A stretch of 21,128 bases of DNA from Bacteroidales bacterium UBA3388 (GTDB lineage Bacteria; Bacteroidota; Bacteroidia; Bacteroidales; P3). This document shows, piece by piece, positions 1 through 8,934 of the stretch. Under the pieces are notes generated by a model, which ran no database searches, was not told where the DNA came from, and worked only from the letters and a program-made list of their open reading frames with translations. The DNA lies in the NCBI GenBank assembly GCA_002358855.1, contig DEPQ01000056.1:1-21128 (forward strand). The letters are read 5' to 3'. Positions within the stretch are counted from its first letter, which is position 1. Each line of letters starts with the position of its first letter. The position numbers and the translations under genes were made by a program.

Positions 1-203
1 CCTCTTGATTCGTAGAAAGCAAGATTTGGTTTGTAGGCTACGGTGTAAGGAAGTGTAGCATCTATTATTGCTTTGTTGAATTCAAAAACAGGATCTTCTT
101 TTGTTAGAAGGTGTTTTGGTATTTTGTTTATGTCACTATCTAATCCCACACATAAGAAACTTTTTTTTCTTCTTATGAGGGCTACTAATTCTTGTCTGTT
201 CAT
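1..203 (-). CDS. pyrF: Orotidine 5'-phosphate decarboxylase, N-terminal fragment (cut by window edge)
   Basis: This reading frame was translated by hand. It starts at an ATG (reverse complement of 201-203) and runs off the left edge after 67 codons. The product would decarboxylate OMP to UMP, the last step of de novo pyrimidine synthesis in the cytoplasm. The visible part carries the stretch LCVGLDSD near residues 17-24, then DPVFEFNKAIIDAT and VAYKPNLAFYES, which are characteristic of the longer bacterial type of PyrF found in Bacteroidetes and mycobacteria. The substrate-binding Asp of GLDSD and the Lys of YKPN are present. The start lies 12 bases after the lipB stop, so it is probably co-transcribed with ileS and lipB. 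The rest of the barrel, including the main catalytic motif, is outside the window. Recognition is from sequence memory, not a search. Confidence 0.9.
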   Translation of the reverse strand, partial: MNRQELVALIRRKKSFLCVGLDSDINKIPKHLLTKEDPVFEFNKAIIDATLPYTVAYKPNLAFYESR

Positions 204-215
204 AAGGCTATTATT

Positions 216-881
216 TTAAATTAATTTGACAAAATGATGGAATAATTTTTTTTGTATTTCTTCTACGTCTAACAGTGTAGGTGAAGAAAGTTCTTTTTGT
301 AAGGAGGTTACTCCCTTATCGGTAAATCCACATGGATTTATGTAATTAAAATATTGTAAATCGGTGTTTATATTCAGTGCAAAGCCGTGCATAGTGATTC
401 CTCGTGAGGCTTTTACTCCTATTGCACATATTTTTCTTGCTTTTTGTGTGTTTGCGTCAATCCAAACGCCTGTTGCACCTTTTAGTCTTTCACATTTAAT
501 GGAGTATTCCTTCATTAAATCTATCACACTTTGCTCTATTGTTTCAATATATGTGCGAAGTGTTAATCCTAATGCGTCAATGTCTAAACTCGGATAGCCA
601 ACTATTTGTCCCGGTCCGTGATAGGTTATATCGCCTCCTCTATTTATTTTATGGAAAGTTGCATTTATCTTTTCTAAATACTGAGGGTTGGCTAAAAGAT
701 TTGAAATTTTTCCATGCTTTCCAAGAGTATAGACGTGGGGATGCTGACATACAATAAAGTCTTGCGAAATATTAGATGTTGATTGAAGTTTTTGTTTGAC
801 TTTTTTGTCAAATATTTCTTCTTGTTCCGCTAAGGCTTCGCTGTATGCCTTTATCCCCCAGTCAATATAGTTTAATTGCAT
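216..881 (-). CDS. lipB: Octanoyl-[acyl carrier protein]:protein octanoyltransferase LipB
   Basis: The 221-residue product transfers octanoate from acyl carrier protein to the lipoyl domains of 2-oxoacid dehydrogenases and the glycine cleavage H protein, the first step of endogenous lipoate synthesis in the cytoplasm. The family signature RGGDITYHGPGQIVGYP is at residues 81-97. The expected catalytic pair is present: Lys150 in KICAIG and Cys184 in NPCGFTDKGVTS. The length is normal for the family and nothing is truncated. The ATG start gives the conserved N-terminal NYIDWGIKAY segment. The gene lies 5 bases after the ileS stop and 12 bases before pyrF, consistent with one minus-strand operon of housekeeping genes. 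Catalytic residue assignment follows the E. coli family pattern and was not structurally checked. Confidence 0.97.
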   Translation of the reverse strand: MQLNYIDWGIKAYSEALAEQEEIFDKKVKQKLQSTSNISQDFIVCQHPHVYTLGKHGKISNLLANPQYLEKINATFHKINRGGDITYHGPGQIVGYPSLDIDALGLTLRTYIETIEQSVIDLMKEYSIKCERLKGATGVWIDANTQKARKICAIGVKASRGITMHGFALNINTDLQYFNYINPCGFTDKGVTSLQKELSSPTLLDVEEIQKKLFHHFVKLI

Positions 882-886
882 TATGT

Positions 887-3800
887 TTATGCTTTTTTGA
901 TGTTGATTGCTAAGTCTTTGCCTTCTATTACATCTATTGTTTGAAGCGGAGAAGCGATTTGTTCAACAAAAGTAAGTTGTTTTGTAAGCGTTTCGCTACA
1001 AATATATTCTCTAAATGCTTCTACTGCTTGGCAAAGTTCTTCGCATTTTTCTATTTCTACCAATATATTATCGGTAACATCAAAATTTTGTTCTTTTCTT
1101 ATGTTTTGGATTCTGTTTACCAACTCTCTTGAAATTCCTTCTTGGCGTAGGGCTTCTGTAATAGTTGTATCCAAAGCGACAGTTAAGTCTGCATCGTTTG
1201 TAACTACCCAACCTGGAATATCTTGTGTTATAATTTCTACGTCAGATAGTGCAATTTCTATTTCAGTGTTGTCTATATTTAAAGCATACTTGCCTTCTGA
1301 TTCTATTTTTGCTATATCGTCTTGCGAGAATGAAGTAATAGCAGCAGCAATTGCTTTCATCTTTGGTCCAAATTTTGGTCCTAAGGTCTTGAAGTTAGCT
1401 TTTATGCTTTTTACTAATACATTATTTTCTTTTGTTAAGAAATCTATGTTTTTGATATTAACTTCTGAAAGTATTAAATCTTTAACTGCTTCTATTTGTT
1501 GTTGCTGATGTTCATCTTTTGCAGGAATCATTATCTTAGAAAGAGGCTGACGTACTTTTAGGTTATTGCGTTTTCTAAGTGAAAGAACTAATGAACAGAT
1601 TTTTTGTGCCATTTGCATTCTTTCTTCAAGCGCTTTGTCTATCAAAGCAGGATTACTTTGAGGGAAATCAGTTGCATGAACTGAGAATGTGTTGTGACGT
1701 TTGCTTACATTGTTTAAATCTGTGAATAATCTTTCAGCAAAGAATGGTGCAATTGGTGCAATAAGTTTTGAAAGTGTTTCTAAGCAAGTATAAAGTGTTT
1801 GATATGCTGATATTTTATCTTGAGTGTATTCACCTTTCCAGAATCTTCTTCTGCAAAGTCTTACATACCAATTACTCAAATATTCATCTACAAAGTTTGC
1901 TATTGCTCTTCCTGCTTTTGTTGGTTCGTAATCTGCGTATGTTTTATCGCAATATTCTATTAAGGAATTAAGCTCTGAAAGTATCCAACGGTCTATTTCT
2001 GGTCTTTGGCTGTTTTCAATGTCTTTTTCAGCGTATGAGAAATTGTCTATATTAGCATAAAGTGCGAAGAAAGAATATGTATTGTATAATGTACCGAAGA
2101 ATTTTCTTCTAACCTCATCTATTCCGCTTGGATCGAACTTCAAATTTTCCCAAGGTTGTGTATTTGTAATCATATACCACCTTGTTGCATCTGGTCCGTA
2201 TTGAGAAAGTATATCAAAAGGATTGACTGCGTTGCCTAATCTCTTTGACATTTTGTTTCCATTCTTGTCTAATACTAATCCATTTGATACTACATTTTTG
2301 AAAGATATTGTATCAAAGCACAAAGTTGCTATTGCGTGAAGAGTAAAGAACCAACCTCTTGTTTGATCCACTCCTTCTGCAATGAAATCAGCAGGGAAAT
2401 TATTTGCTAATTGTTCATCGTCGCAATCAAATGGATAATGAACTTGTGCATACGGCATTGCACCAGAATCAAACCATACATCTATCAAGTCAGATTCACG
2501 AGTCATTTTTTCACCATTTGGTGCTACTAAAATAACTGAATCGATATACGGACGATGTAAATCAAAACTATCGTAGTTTTTATAATCTTTGTATGGATTT
2601 TCTTTCATATAGCCAGCAGCAATACTCTTTTCTATTTCGTTTGAAAGCATTTCTACTGAACTTATACAGATTTCGTATTTTCCGTCTTCTGTTCTCCAAA
2701 TTGGAAGAGGAGTTCCCCAATATCTTGAACGACTTAGGTTCCAATCTACAAGATTTTCAAGCCAATTTCCAAAACGTCCGCTTCCTGTTGCCTCAGGTTT
2801 CCAGTTTATTGTTTTGTTTAATTCTATCATTCTATCCTTTATAGCAGTTGTTCTTATAAACCAACTATCTAATGGATAGTAAAGAATAGGTTTATCTGTT
2901 CTCCAACAATGCGGATAGTTGTGTGTATGTTTTTCTATCTTGAATACTTTATTTGCTTGCTTCAAATAAACGCATATATCAACGTCAAGTGTTGGGTCTT
3001 TTTCTGTAAGAGAAGAATCAAACGCATTTTTAACATATCTACCTGCAAATTCTTTATAAGATTCGTTTACATATTTATTTACAAAGTCTTGATCTAAATC
3101 TTCTATCTTAAAGAATTTACCTGTCTTATCTACCATTGGTTGATTCTTTCCGTCTTTGTCTACAACAAACATTGGAACTATTCCTGCTTGTTTTGCAACG
3201 CGGTCGTCATCTGCCCCAAATGTTGGTGCAATATGTACAATACCTGTTCCGTCAGCAGTAGAAACATAATCTCCTTCTATAACTTTGAAGGCATTTCCCA
3301 TTAGAGAAACAAAATCTGTCAATGGTTCATATTCTGTTCCCTTTAAGTCCTTTCCTTTACACTCTGCTAAAATTTTAAATGGTATTGCTTTGTCCCCTGG
3401 TTTATAGTCTTCAAAAGACAATTCTGCATTTTTTTCAGGGAAGAATGAGCCTAATAATGCTTTTGCTAAAACAACTATCACAGGAATATTAGAGTATGGA
3501 TTAAATGTTTTAACGAAAACATAATCTATACCTGGACCCACAGCCAAAGCAGTGTTTGAAGGAAGAGTCCAAGGTGTTGTTGTCCACGCTATGAAATAAA
3601 CATCTTCTGAATAGTTTTGACCAGAAAGATATTTTGATTTTATCTCTTCTTGATTTTTTGCTCTGAATTGTGCGACCGCTGTTGTGTCTTTTACATCTCT
3701 ATAACAGCCTGGCATATTCAATTCGTGAGAACTTAAACCTGTTCCTGCTGCAGGAGAAAATGGTTGAATTGTATATCCTTTATATAAATATCCTTTTTCA

Positions 3801-4306
3801 TGAAGTATTCCTAATAAATACCAAAGAGTTTCTATGTATTCATTTTTGAAAGTGATATATGGATCGTTCAAATCTACCCAATAACCCATTTGAACAGTGA
3901 GTTTATCCCACATATCTTTATATTTCATCACCTCATTACGACAAGCCGCATTATATTCATCAACAGATATTTTCTTTCCTATATCTTCTTTGGTTATACC
4001 TAATTGTTTTTCAACGCCAAGTTCAACAGGAAGTCCGTGAGTATCCCATCCCGCTTTTCTTGCAACGAAATATCCTTTTTGTGTTTTGTATCTGCAAAAT
4101 ATATCTTTGATTGCACGTGCCATTACGTGATGAATGCCCGGTTGCCCATTTGCTGAAGGAGGACCTTCAAAGAATATAAATGGTTTAGCACCTTCTCTTA
4201 ATTTTAAACATTGCTCAAAAGTATTTTCACTTTGCCATTTGCTTAAAATTTCGTCCGAAATTTGAGTTAAATTAAGCTGTTTATACTCTGCGTATTTTGT
4301 ATTCAT
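887..4306 (-). CDS. ileS: Isoleucyl-tRNA synthetase
   Basis: This is a full-length 1139-residue class I aminoacyl-tRNA synthetase that charges tRNA-Ile. The nucleotide-binding HIGH motif appears as PGIHH at residues 56-60 after FFEGPPSANGQ. The CP1 editing domain starts with WTTTPWTLPSNTALAVG at 241-257. FDSGAMPYA and GVDQTRGWFF precede the KMSKR motif at 685-689, followed by LGNAVNPFDIL. The anticodon-binding helical domain and a long C-terminal extension follow. The length and the extended C-terminus fit the larger IleS type of Bacteroidetes, which resembles eukaryotic and archaeal enzymes; that placement is from memory. I see no Cys-rich zinc motif at the extreme C-terminus. The gene heads a minus-strand unit with lipB and pyrF and is divergent from the capsule genes across a 127-base gap. 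Confidence 0.98.
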   Translation of the reverse strand: MNTKYAEYKQLNLTQISDEILSKWQSENTFEQCLKLREGAKPFIFFEGPPSANGQPGIHHVMARAIKDIFCRYKTQKGYFVARKAGWDTHGLPVELGVEKQLGITKEDIGKKISVDEYNAACRNEVMKYKDMWDKLTVQMGYWVDLNDPYITFKNEYIETLWYLLGILHEKGYLYKGYTIQPFSPAAGTGLSSHELNMPGCYRDVKDTTAVAQFRAKNQEEIKSKYLSGQNYSEDVYFIAWTTTPWTLPSNTALAVGPGIDYVFVKTFNPYSNIPVIVVLAKALLGSFFPEKNAELSFEDYKPGDKAIPFKILAECKGKDLKGTEYEPLTDFVSLMGNAFKVIEGDYVSTADGTGIVHIAPTFGADDDRVAKQAGIVPMFVVDKDGKNQPMVDKTGKFFKIEDLDQDFVNKYVNESYKEFAGRYVKNAFDSSLTEKDPTLDVDICVYLKQANKVFKIEKHTHNYPHCWRTDKPILYYPLDSWFIRTTAIKDRMIELNKTINWKPEATGSGRFGNWLENLVDWNLSRSRYWGTPLPIWRTEDGKYEICISSVEMLSNEIEKSIAAGYMKENPYKDYKNYDSFDLHRPYIDSVILVAPNGEKMTRESDLIDVWFDSGAMPYAQVHYPFDCDDEQLANNFPADFIAEGVDQTRGWFFTLHAIATLCFDTISFKNVVSNGLVLDKNGNKMSKRLGNAVNPFDILSQYGPDATRWYMITNTQPWENLKFDPSGIDEVRRKFFGTLYNTYSFFALYANIDNFSYAEKDIENSQRPEIDRWILSELNSLIEYCDKTYADYEPTKAGRAIANFVDEYLSNWYVRLCRRRFWKGEYTQDKISAYQTLYTCLETLSKLIAPIAPFFAERLFTDLNNVSKRHNTFSVHATDFPQSNPALIDKALEERMQMAQKICSLVLSLRKRNNLKVRQPLSKIMIPAKDEHQQQQIEAVKDLILSEVNIKNIDFLTKENNVLVKSIKANFKTLGPKFGPKMKAIAAAITSFSQDDIAKIESEGKYALNIDNTEIEIALSDVEIITQDIPGWVVTNDADLTVALDTTITEALRQEGISRELVNRIQNIRKEQNFDVTDNILVEIEKCEELCQAVEAFREYICSETLTKQLTFVEQIASPLQTIDVIEGKDLAINIKKA

Positions 4307-4332
4307 CTCTATTATTATTTATAAATTGAGTG

Positions 4333-4340
4333 CAAAATTA
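4333..4340 (-). promoter_or_regulatory. Candidate -7 element of the ileS promoter
   Basis: On the minus strand the sequence reads TAATTTTG, a match to the Bacteroidetes -7 consensus TAnnTTTG, 26 bases upstream of the ileS ATG. I do not see a convincing TTTG -33 partner at 19-21 bases upstream. Such short AT-rich matches occur by chance in DNA of this composition, so the position between divergent genes carries most of the weight. Confidence 0.45.
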
Positions 4341-4393
4341 CTAAAAACAATAAAAATTCTTTGCTTTTTCAATGAAATTCTATTGTTTTTTTA

Positions 4394-4401
4394 TATTTTT
4401 G
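4394..4401 (+). promoter_or_regulatory. Candidate -7 element of the capsule operon promoter
   Basis: TATTTTTG followed by CA matches TAnnTTTG and lies 32 bases upstream of the antiterminator ATG. A TTTG at 4360-4363 is about 30 bases upstream, longer than the usual 19-21 spacing, so the -33 partner is uncertain. The element is back to back with the candidate ileS promoter in a 127-base divergent intergenic region, and I see no other signal there. Confidence 0.45.
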
Positions 4402-4433
4402 CAAAGTTTTATATTTAATAAAATAAGGTTAGT

Positions 4434-4985
4434 ATGTCTGTTTTGCACAAAGATGACGAGATATTATGGTATGCAATGAGAGTCCCTTATAGGAATGAAA
4501 TCAAAGTGCAAAACAAACTAAAAGAAAAGGGAATAGAGACATTTATTCCTAAGAAAAGGAAATTAGTAAAGAGGAGAGGTAGAAGTTATTATGAGCTTTT
4601 ACCTGCTGTAAATAACCTTATTTTTGTTCATAGTAAACTTGATATAATTAAAGACGTAAAAAAAGAAATTTTAAATTTACAATACTTAGTCAATAAAGTA
4701 AATAGACAAAGTCTACCAATAATTGTCAGAGACAGTGAAATGCAACAATTTATTAGGGTTGTGGAAAATTATGAGGAAGAGGTTAATTATTTTAGTCCAG
4801 AAGAAATAAACATTAGTAAAGGTACAAGGGTTAGAATTATTGGAGGTAGTTTTGATGGTGTTGAAGGTGTGTTTATGAAAGTTAAAGGAAAGAGAAGTAA
4901 AAGAGTTGTTGTGATGTTAGATAAATTGTTGGCAGTTGTAATGGCAGAGGTTGAGAGTGATTTAATTGAAGTAATAAAAAATTAA
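4434..4985 (+). CDS. UpxY-like NusG paralogue, transcription antiterminator of a polysaccharide operon
   Basis: The 183-residue protein has the two-domain layout of specialised NusG paralogues. The NGN domain (about 10-110) begins with WYAMRVPYRNEIKVQNKL and contains FIPKKRKL and the NNLIFVHS strand. A C-terminal KOW domain (about 128-183) contains KGTRVRIIGGSFDGVEGVF. Bacteroidales UpxY proteins of this type bind elongating RNA polymerase and prevent premature termination in the 5' leader of capsular polysaccharide operons. Here it is the first gene of an export and kinase cluster and ends 6 bases before the next start, so it most likely regulates its own operon. A general NusG is unlikely because that gene normally sits beside secE and rplK. 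There is no neighbouring UpxZ-like inhibitor gene. Confidence 0.85.
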   Translation: MSVLHKDDEILWYAMRVPYRNEIKVQNKLKEKGIETFIPKKRKLVKRRGRSYYELLPAVNNLIFVHSKLDIIKDVKKEILNLQYLVNKVNRQSLPIIVRDSEMQQFIRVVENYEEEVNYFSPEEINISKGTRVRIIGGSFDGVEGVFMKVKGKRSKRVVVMLDKLLAVVMAEVESDLIEVIKN

Positions 4986-4991
4986 AATGAT

Positions 4992-5801
4992 ATGAAAAAA
5001 TCTTATCTTAGATTAAGTTTTTTATGTATTGTGATGCTGTTTTTACATTCTTGTGCTTCAACAGAATCAATTGTTTATTATCAAGATGTAGATTCAATAG
5101 CAGAATTGGACGTCCCTCCTGCACAAGAGATAATTCTAATGCCGGGAGACAAAATTTCAGTAATTGTTAATTGTAAGGATCCGAAACTTACTGAGTTATT
5201 TAACTTACCTTACGTATCCCAAAGATTAGGATATTCAGCTGCATTAGGACGTACCTCAGGTAATGGACAAGTTTCTGGCTATACAATAGACGCAGACGGA
5301 TTTATTGATGTACCTGCAATCGGTCAAGTTCACGTTGCGGGAATAACTCGTAAAGAAGCAGAGCAAAGAGTTAAACAAACAATAATCGCACAAGAACAAG
5401 CGACAGAGGCCGTTGTTACAATAGAGTTTATGAATCTAAACGTTGAAATCATTGGAGAAGTAACAAGACCTGGTAGATACGCGATTGACAAAGATGTTTT
5501 CACTCTAACAGAAGCGCTAAGTGCTGCAGGAGATTTAACAATCTATGGAAGAAGAGACAACGTTTTGGTTATGAGAAAAGAAAACGGAGTTCAAAAAACA
5601 TACAGAGTTAATTTGTGTTCTGCACAAGATGTTTTCAATTCCCCTGTTTTTTATTTAAAACAAAATGACATTGTTTACGTAGAACCAAACGACACAAAGA
5701 TGAGACAATCTACTGTAAATGGTAATAATGTGCGTTCAACATCATTCTGGATTTCAGTAGCATCTCTTTTAACCTCTGTTTTATTAGTATTTATTAGATA
5801 A
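4992..5801 (+). CDS. Wza-like polysaccharide export outer-membrane lipoprotein
   Basis: The 269-residue precursor has a lipoprotein signal peptide ending in the lipobox LHSC with Cys21 as the expected acylated residue. A polysaccharide export (PES) domain starts near residue 48 with LMPGDKISVIVNCKDP. It is followed by a SLBB-type segment from about 149 (NVEIIGEVTRPGRYAI, then LTEALSAAGDLTIYGRRDNV). A C-terminal hydrophobic helix (about 249-267) ends the protein, as in Wza, where this helix lines the outer-membrane pore. The protein would form the outer-membrane exit for a surface polysaccharide and pair with the Wzc-like protein encoded 16 bases downstream. It is shorter than E. coli Wza (about 380 residues) and seems to have one clear SLBB unit, as is common in Bacteroidetes. 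Confidence 0.9.
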   Translation: MKKSYLRLSFLCIVMLFLHSCASTESIVYYQDVDSIAELDVPPAQEIILMPGDKISVIVNCKDPKLTELFNLPYVSQRLGYSAALGRTSGNGQVSGYTIDADGFIDVPAIGQVHVAGITRKEAEQRVKQTIIAQEQATEAVVTIEFMNLNVEIIGEVTRPGRYAIDKDVFTLTEALSAAGDLTIYGRRDNVLVMRKENGVQKTYRVNLCSAQDVFNSPVFYLKQNDIVYVEPNDTKMRQSTVNGNNVRSTSFWISVASLLTSVLLVFIR

Positions 5802-5817
5802 TAAAAAACAAATAATC

Positions 5818-8232
5818 GTGGAACAAAAAGATAATTTCAAACAAGAGCAGTATGAACAAATTCTTGACATTAGAAGTATAATATATTTTTGTATTTCAAA
5901 ATGGTATTGGTTTGCTATTTCAATTGTTTTATCAGTTGCTATAGCTTTTCTATATACCAAAACAGTTGAACCATCATATTCAACAAGTGCAGAATTACAA
6001 ATAAAGTCGGATTCAAAAGGCAATTCAATGACAGGAGAAGATGCTTTCGCAAGCATCGGTCTTTTCAAAAGCAATACAAATGTATGGAATGAAATAATCG
6101 CATTTAGTTCTCCTGACTTAATGGTAGAGGTCGTAGATAGATTAAATCTACACACTGATTATCGCAAACCAGGATTCTTTTATAACAAACTCCTTTACGG
6201 AACAAGTCTTCCTATTACAGTCTCTATGCCAGATCTTGCAGACAATGCTGCTGCTTCATTTACCATAAAGTTATTAGGGAAAGAGAAATATGTCATAACA
6301 GATATGACTTTCAATGGAGAAGAGTTTGAAAACAAAAAAATAGAAGGACGTTTACACGATACTATTACCTCTCCTTACGGAAGTTTGATAGTATCTCCTA
6401 CTATTCATTATAATATTCAACTTGCAACAGAAACAAATGAAATTCTTGTTACAAGAACAAGAAAATCTTATGCAGTAGAAAAATATTCAAATAGATTGGG
6501 AGTAGAACAAAATAACAAAGAAGCAGATGTTATAACTCTTTTTGTAAATGATGTATCTCCTCAAAGAGCAGAAGATTTCTTAAACACACTAATAGTTGTT
6601 TACAATGAACACTGGATTAAAGACAAAAACCAAATAGCAAACTCAACCTCTATCTTCATTAACGATCGTTTGTTAGTAATTGAAAATGAATTAGCAAGTG
6701 TAGATAGCGACATTTCTTCTTTCAAATCTGCAAATTTATTACCAGACGTTAATGCTGTTGCAGATATGTACTTGAAACAAAGTACTGAACTCAATGAAGA
6801 TATACGTGAACTAAGCAATCAAATATGGATGGCAAGATATATCAAAGACTATCTTTCAAAAAATGCAATTACTTCAGAGCTTTTACCTGTAAACTCAGGA
6901 ATACAGAATGCTAACATTGAAAGAATGATTGCTGAGCACAACGCAAAATTATTGGAAAGAAACAATTTGGTTGCAAACAGTAGTGAAAAGAACGTTCTTG
7001 TAAAGGATATGGACAAAGCCTTAATGGAAATGCGTAGAATTATTGGCGTTTCTGTTGATAATCAAATCAACGTTCTTCAAAACCAAATGAGTCAATTGCA
7101 ACGAAGCGAAAGACAAACATCAGCAAAACTTGCCTCAAATCCAAATCAAGCAAAAGTACTTCTTTCAGTTGAAAGACAACAAGCCGTTAAGCAATCTTTG
7201 TACTTGTATTTGTTACAAAAGCGTGAAGAAAATGAACTTTCGCAAGCATTTACTGCTTACAACACACGTCTAATCCAACAGCCAAGAACAGGAATCTTTC
7301 CTGTAGCACCAATAGGTACTATGATATTGTTAGTAGGCTTTATAATAGGTTTTTCGATTCCATTAGCAATAATTGTTCTTAGAGAATACTTCACAACAAC
7401 CGTTAGAGGACGACAAGACTTAAAAAATATAACTCTTCCATTCTTAGGAGAAATACCTAATTGTTTCCCTAAACGTACAGGATTTGCTCGATTAAAAAAG
7501 AAAACAGACGTAGAAAACAAAAAAGTTGTTGTTAAAGCAGGAAGTAGAAACGTTATAAATGAAGCATTCCGTAGTTTGAGAACTAATCTTGACTTTATGA
7601 TGAAAGATAATAGTTCAAACGCAATTGCATTAACCTCTTACAATCCAGGAAGTGGTAAATCATTTATCTCAATCAACTTAGCAATAGCCTTAGCAATTCA
7701 AAACAAAAAAGTTTTAGTTATTGACGGAGACTTACGCCACGCTTCTGTTTCACAATTCGCAGGAGCACCAAAATTAGGAGTTTCTGATTTCTTAGCAGGT
7801 AGAATTTCTGATGTTAATGACGTTGTTGTAAGAGACAAAACCTACGCTTCATTGCACGTATTGCCTGTTGGAACAATTCCTCCTAACCCTGCCGAATTAT
7901 TAGCACAAGACTTATTTAAGACAATGATTGAAAATTTCAAAAAAGAATACGATTACGTCATTGTAGACTGTCCTCCGATTGAAATTGTTACAGATACACA
8001 CATCATAGAACACAGTGTAGACAGAACAATCTTTGTAATCAGAGCAGGATTGTTAGAAAGAAGTATGTTGGGCGACTTACAAAATCTTTATGTCAATGGA
8101 ACATTCAAAAATATGTCTTGCATACTAAACGGAACAGAAAAAGACAGCGGTAAATATGGCAAGTATGGCTACAAATACGGCTATAAATATGGTTATCGCT
8201 ACGGAAGTTATTACTCAAATAACGAAAATTAA
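5818..8232 (+). CDS. Wzc-like polysaccharide co-polymerase fused to a bacterial tyrosine kinase
   Basis: The 804-residue inner-membrane protein starts at GTG 5818. No ATG lies upstream in frame, and this start keeps the whole Wzz domain. The first TM segment (about 27-47, WYWFAISIVLSVAIAFLYT) is followed by a Wzz-type periplasmic domain with long helices. A second TM segment is at about 497-520. The cytoplasmic BY-kinase domain has Walker A GSGKS at 611-615, Walker A' VLVIDGDLRH at 632-641 and Walker B YVIVDCPP at 713-720. The C-terminus is a cluster of 10 tyrosines in the last 27 residues, alternating with Gly and Lys. In the family, cycles of autophosphorylation and dephosphorylation of such a tail control polymer length and export. 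The cognate phosphatase is encoded immediately downstream and the export channel immediately upstream. Confidence 0.95.
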   Translation: MEQKDNFKQEQYEQILDIRSIIYFCISKWYWFAISIVLSVAIAFLYTKTVEPSYSTSAELQIKSDSKGNSMTGEDAFASIGLFKSNTNVWNEIIAFSSPDLMVEVVDRLNLHTDYRKPGFFYNKLLYGTSLPITVSMPDLADNAAASFTIKLLGKEKYVITDMTFNGEEFENKKIEGRLHDTITSPYGSLIVSPTIHYNIQLATETNEILVTRTRKSYAVEKYSNRLGVEQNNKEADVITLFVNDVSPQRAEDFLNTLIVVYNEHWIKDKNQIANSTSIFINDRLLVIENELASVDSDISSFKSANLLPDVNAVADMYLKQSTELNEDIRELSNQIWMARYIKDYLSKNAITSELLPVNSGIQNANIERMIAEHNAKLLERNNLVANSSEKNVLVKDMDKALMEMRRIIGVSVDNQINVLQNQMSQLQRSERQTSAKLASNPNQAKVLLSVERQQAVKQSLYLYLLQKREENELSQAFTAYNTRLIQQPRTGIFPVAPIGTMILLVGFIIGFSIPLAIIVLREYFTTTVRGRQDLKNITLPFLGEIPNCFPKRTGFARLKKKTDVENKKVVVKAGSRNVINEAFRSLRTNLDFMMKDNSSNAIALTSYNPGSGKSFISINLAIALAIQNKKVLVIDGDLRHASVSQFAGAPKLGVSDFLAGRISDVNDVVVRDKTYASLHVLPVGTIPPNPAELLAQDLFKTMIENFKKEYDYVIVDCPPIEIVTDTHIIEHSVDRTIFVIRAGLLERSMLGDLQNLYVNGTFKNMSCILNGTEKDSGKYGKYGYKYGYKYGYRYGSYYSNNEN

Positions 8233-8246
8233 AACTAAGACTACAC

Positions 8247-8930
8247 TTGGCAAATATTTTCAGTAAATTATTCAGCAAAGAAAGTAAGATAAAAAAGAGT
8301 GGATTGTTAGATAAAAAATCTGACGTCCACTCTCATATTCTTTATGGAGTAGATGACGGTGTACAAACATTGGAAGAAAGCCTTAAAATATTAGAAAAAT
8401 TAGAAGACTTAGGCTTTGAAACTCTTTGGTGCACGCCTCACATTATGGAAGACATTCCTAACGAAACAAACTTCCTACAAGAAAGATTTTCTCAACTAAA
8501 ACAAGCCTACAAAGGAAGCATTCAACTTAATTTAGCCGCTGAATATATGATTGATACAGTCTTTGACAAAAGGCTATCTAAGAAAGATCTCTTACCACAT
8601 GGCGAATTAAAAAATCATTTGCTTGTAGAAACCTCTTATTTCAATCCTCCTCTAAATTTAGATCAGACTTTAAAAGATATTTATTCTGCGGGCTATTATC
8701 CGTTGCTTGCTCACCCTGAACGATATGCTTATATGACAGAAGAAGACTACTCTAAATTAAAGGCAGAGGGTATAAGATTTCAATTAAATTTGCTTTCTCT
8801 CAAAGGAATGTATGGAAAAATGGCACAAAAGAAAGCAGAATGGATTTTATCCAAAGGTTTCTATGATCAAGTAGGAAGCGACATTCACTCAATCAGTCAA
8901 ATCCACGCATTAAACGACTTATTAAAATAA
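8247..8930 (+). CDS. PHP-type protein-tyrosine phosphatase (CpsB/YwqE/Wzb-equivalent)
   Basis: The 227-residue product is a metal-dependent phosphatase expected to dephosphorylate the tyrosine tail of the adjacent Wzc-like kinase. The PHP metal ligands are in order: DVHSH (His28, His30), CTPH (His65), AAEY (Glu99), AHPERY (His156) and GSDIHS (Asp212, His214). The start is TTG at 8247, 14 bases after the kinase stop. It is chosen because no ATG lies upstream in frame and the first internal Met (67) would remove the first metal motif. The protein is slightly short compared with CpsB and YwqE (about 245-255 residues), but all ligand motifs are present. It is a cytoplasmic protein without signal peptide. 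It differs from low-molecular-weight Wzb phosphatases, with which it would be functionally equivalent. Confidence 0.92.
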   Translation: MANIFSKLFSKESKIKKSGLLDKKSDVHSHILYGVDDGVQTLEESLKILEKLEDLGFETLWCTPHIMEDIPNETNFLQERFSQLKQAYKGSIQLNLAAEYMIDTVFDKRLSKKDLLPHGELKNHLLVETSYFNPPLNLDQTLKDIYSAGYYPLLAHPERYAYMTEEDYSKLKAEGIRFQLNLLSLKGMYGKMAQKKAEWILSKGFYDQVGSDIHSISQIHALNDLLK

Positions 8931-8934
8931 TTAG

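Noticed and set aside
5784..6155. 123-residue minus-strand open frame inside the kinase gene
   Set aside because: It is a shadow of the well-supported Wzc-like coding sequence, covering its GTG start and first TM segment.
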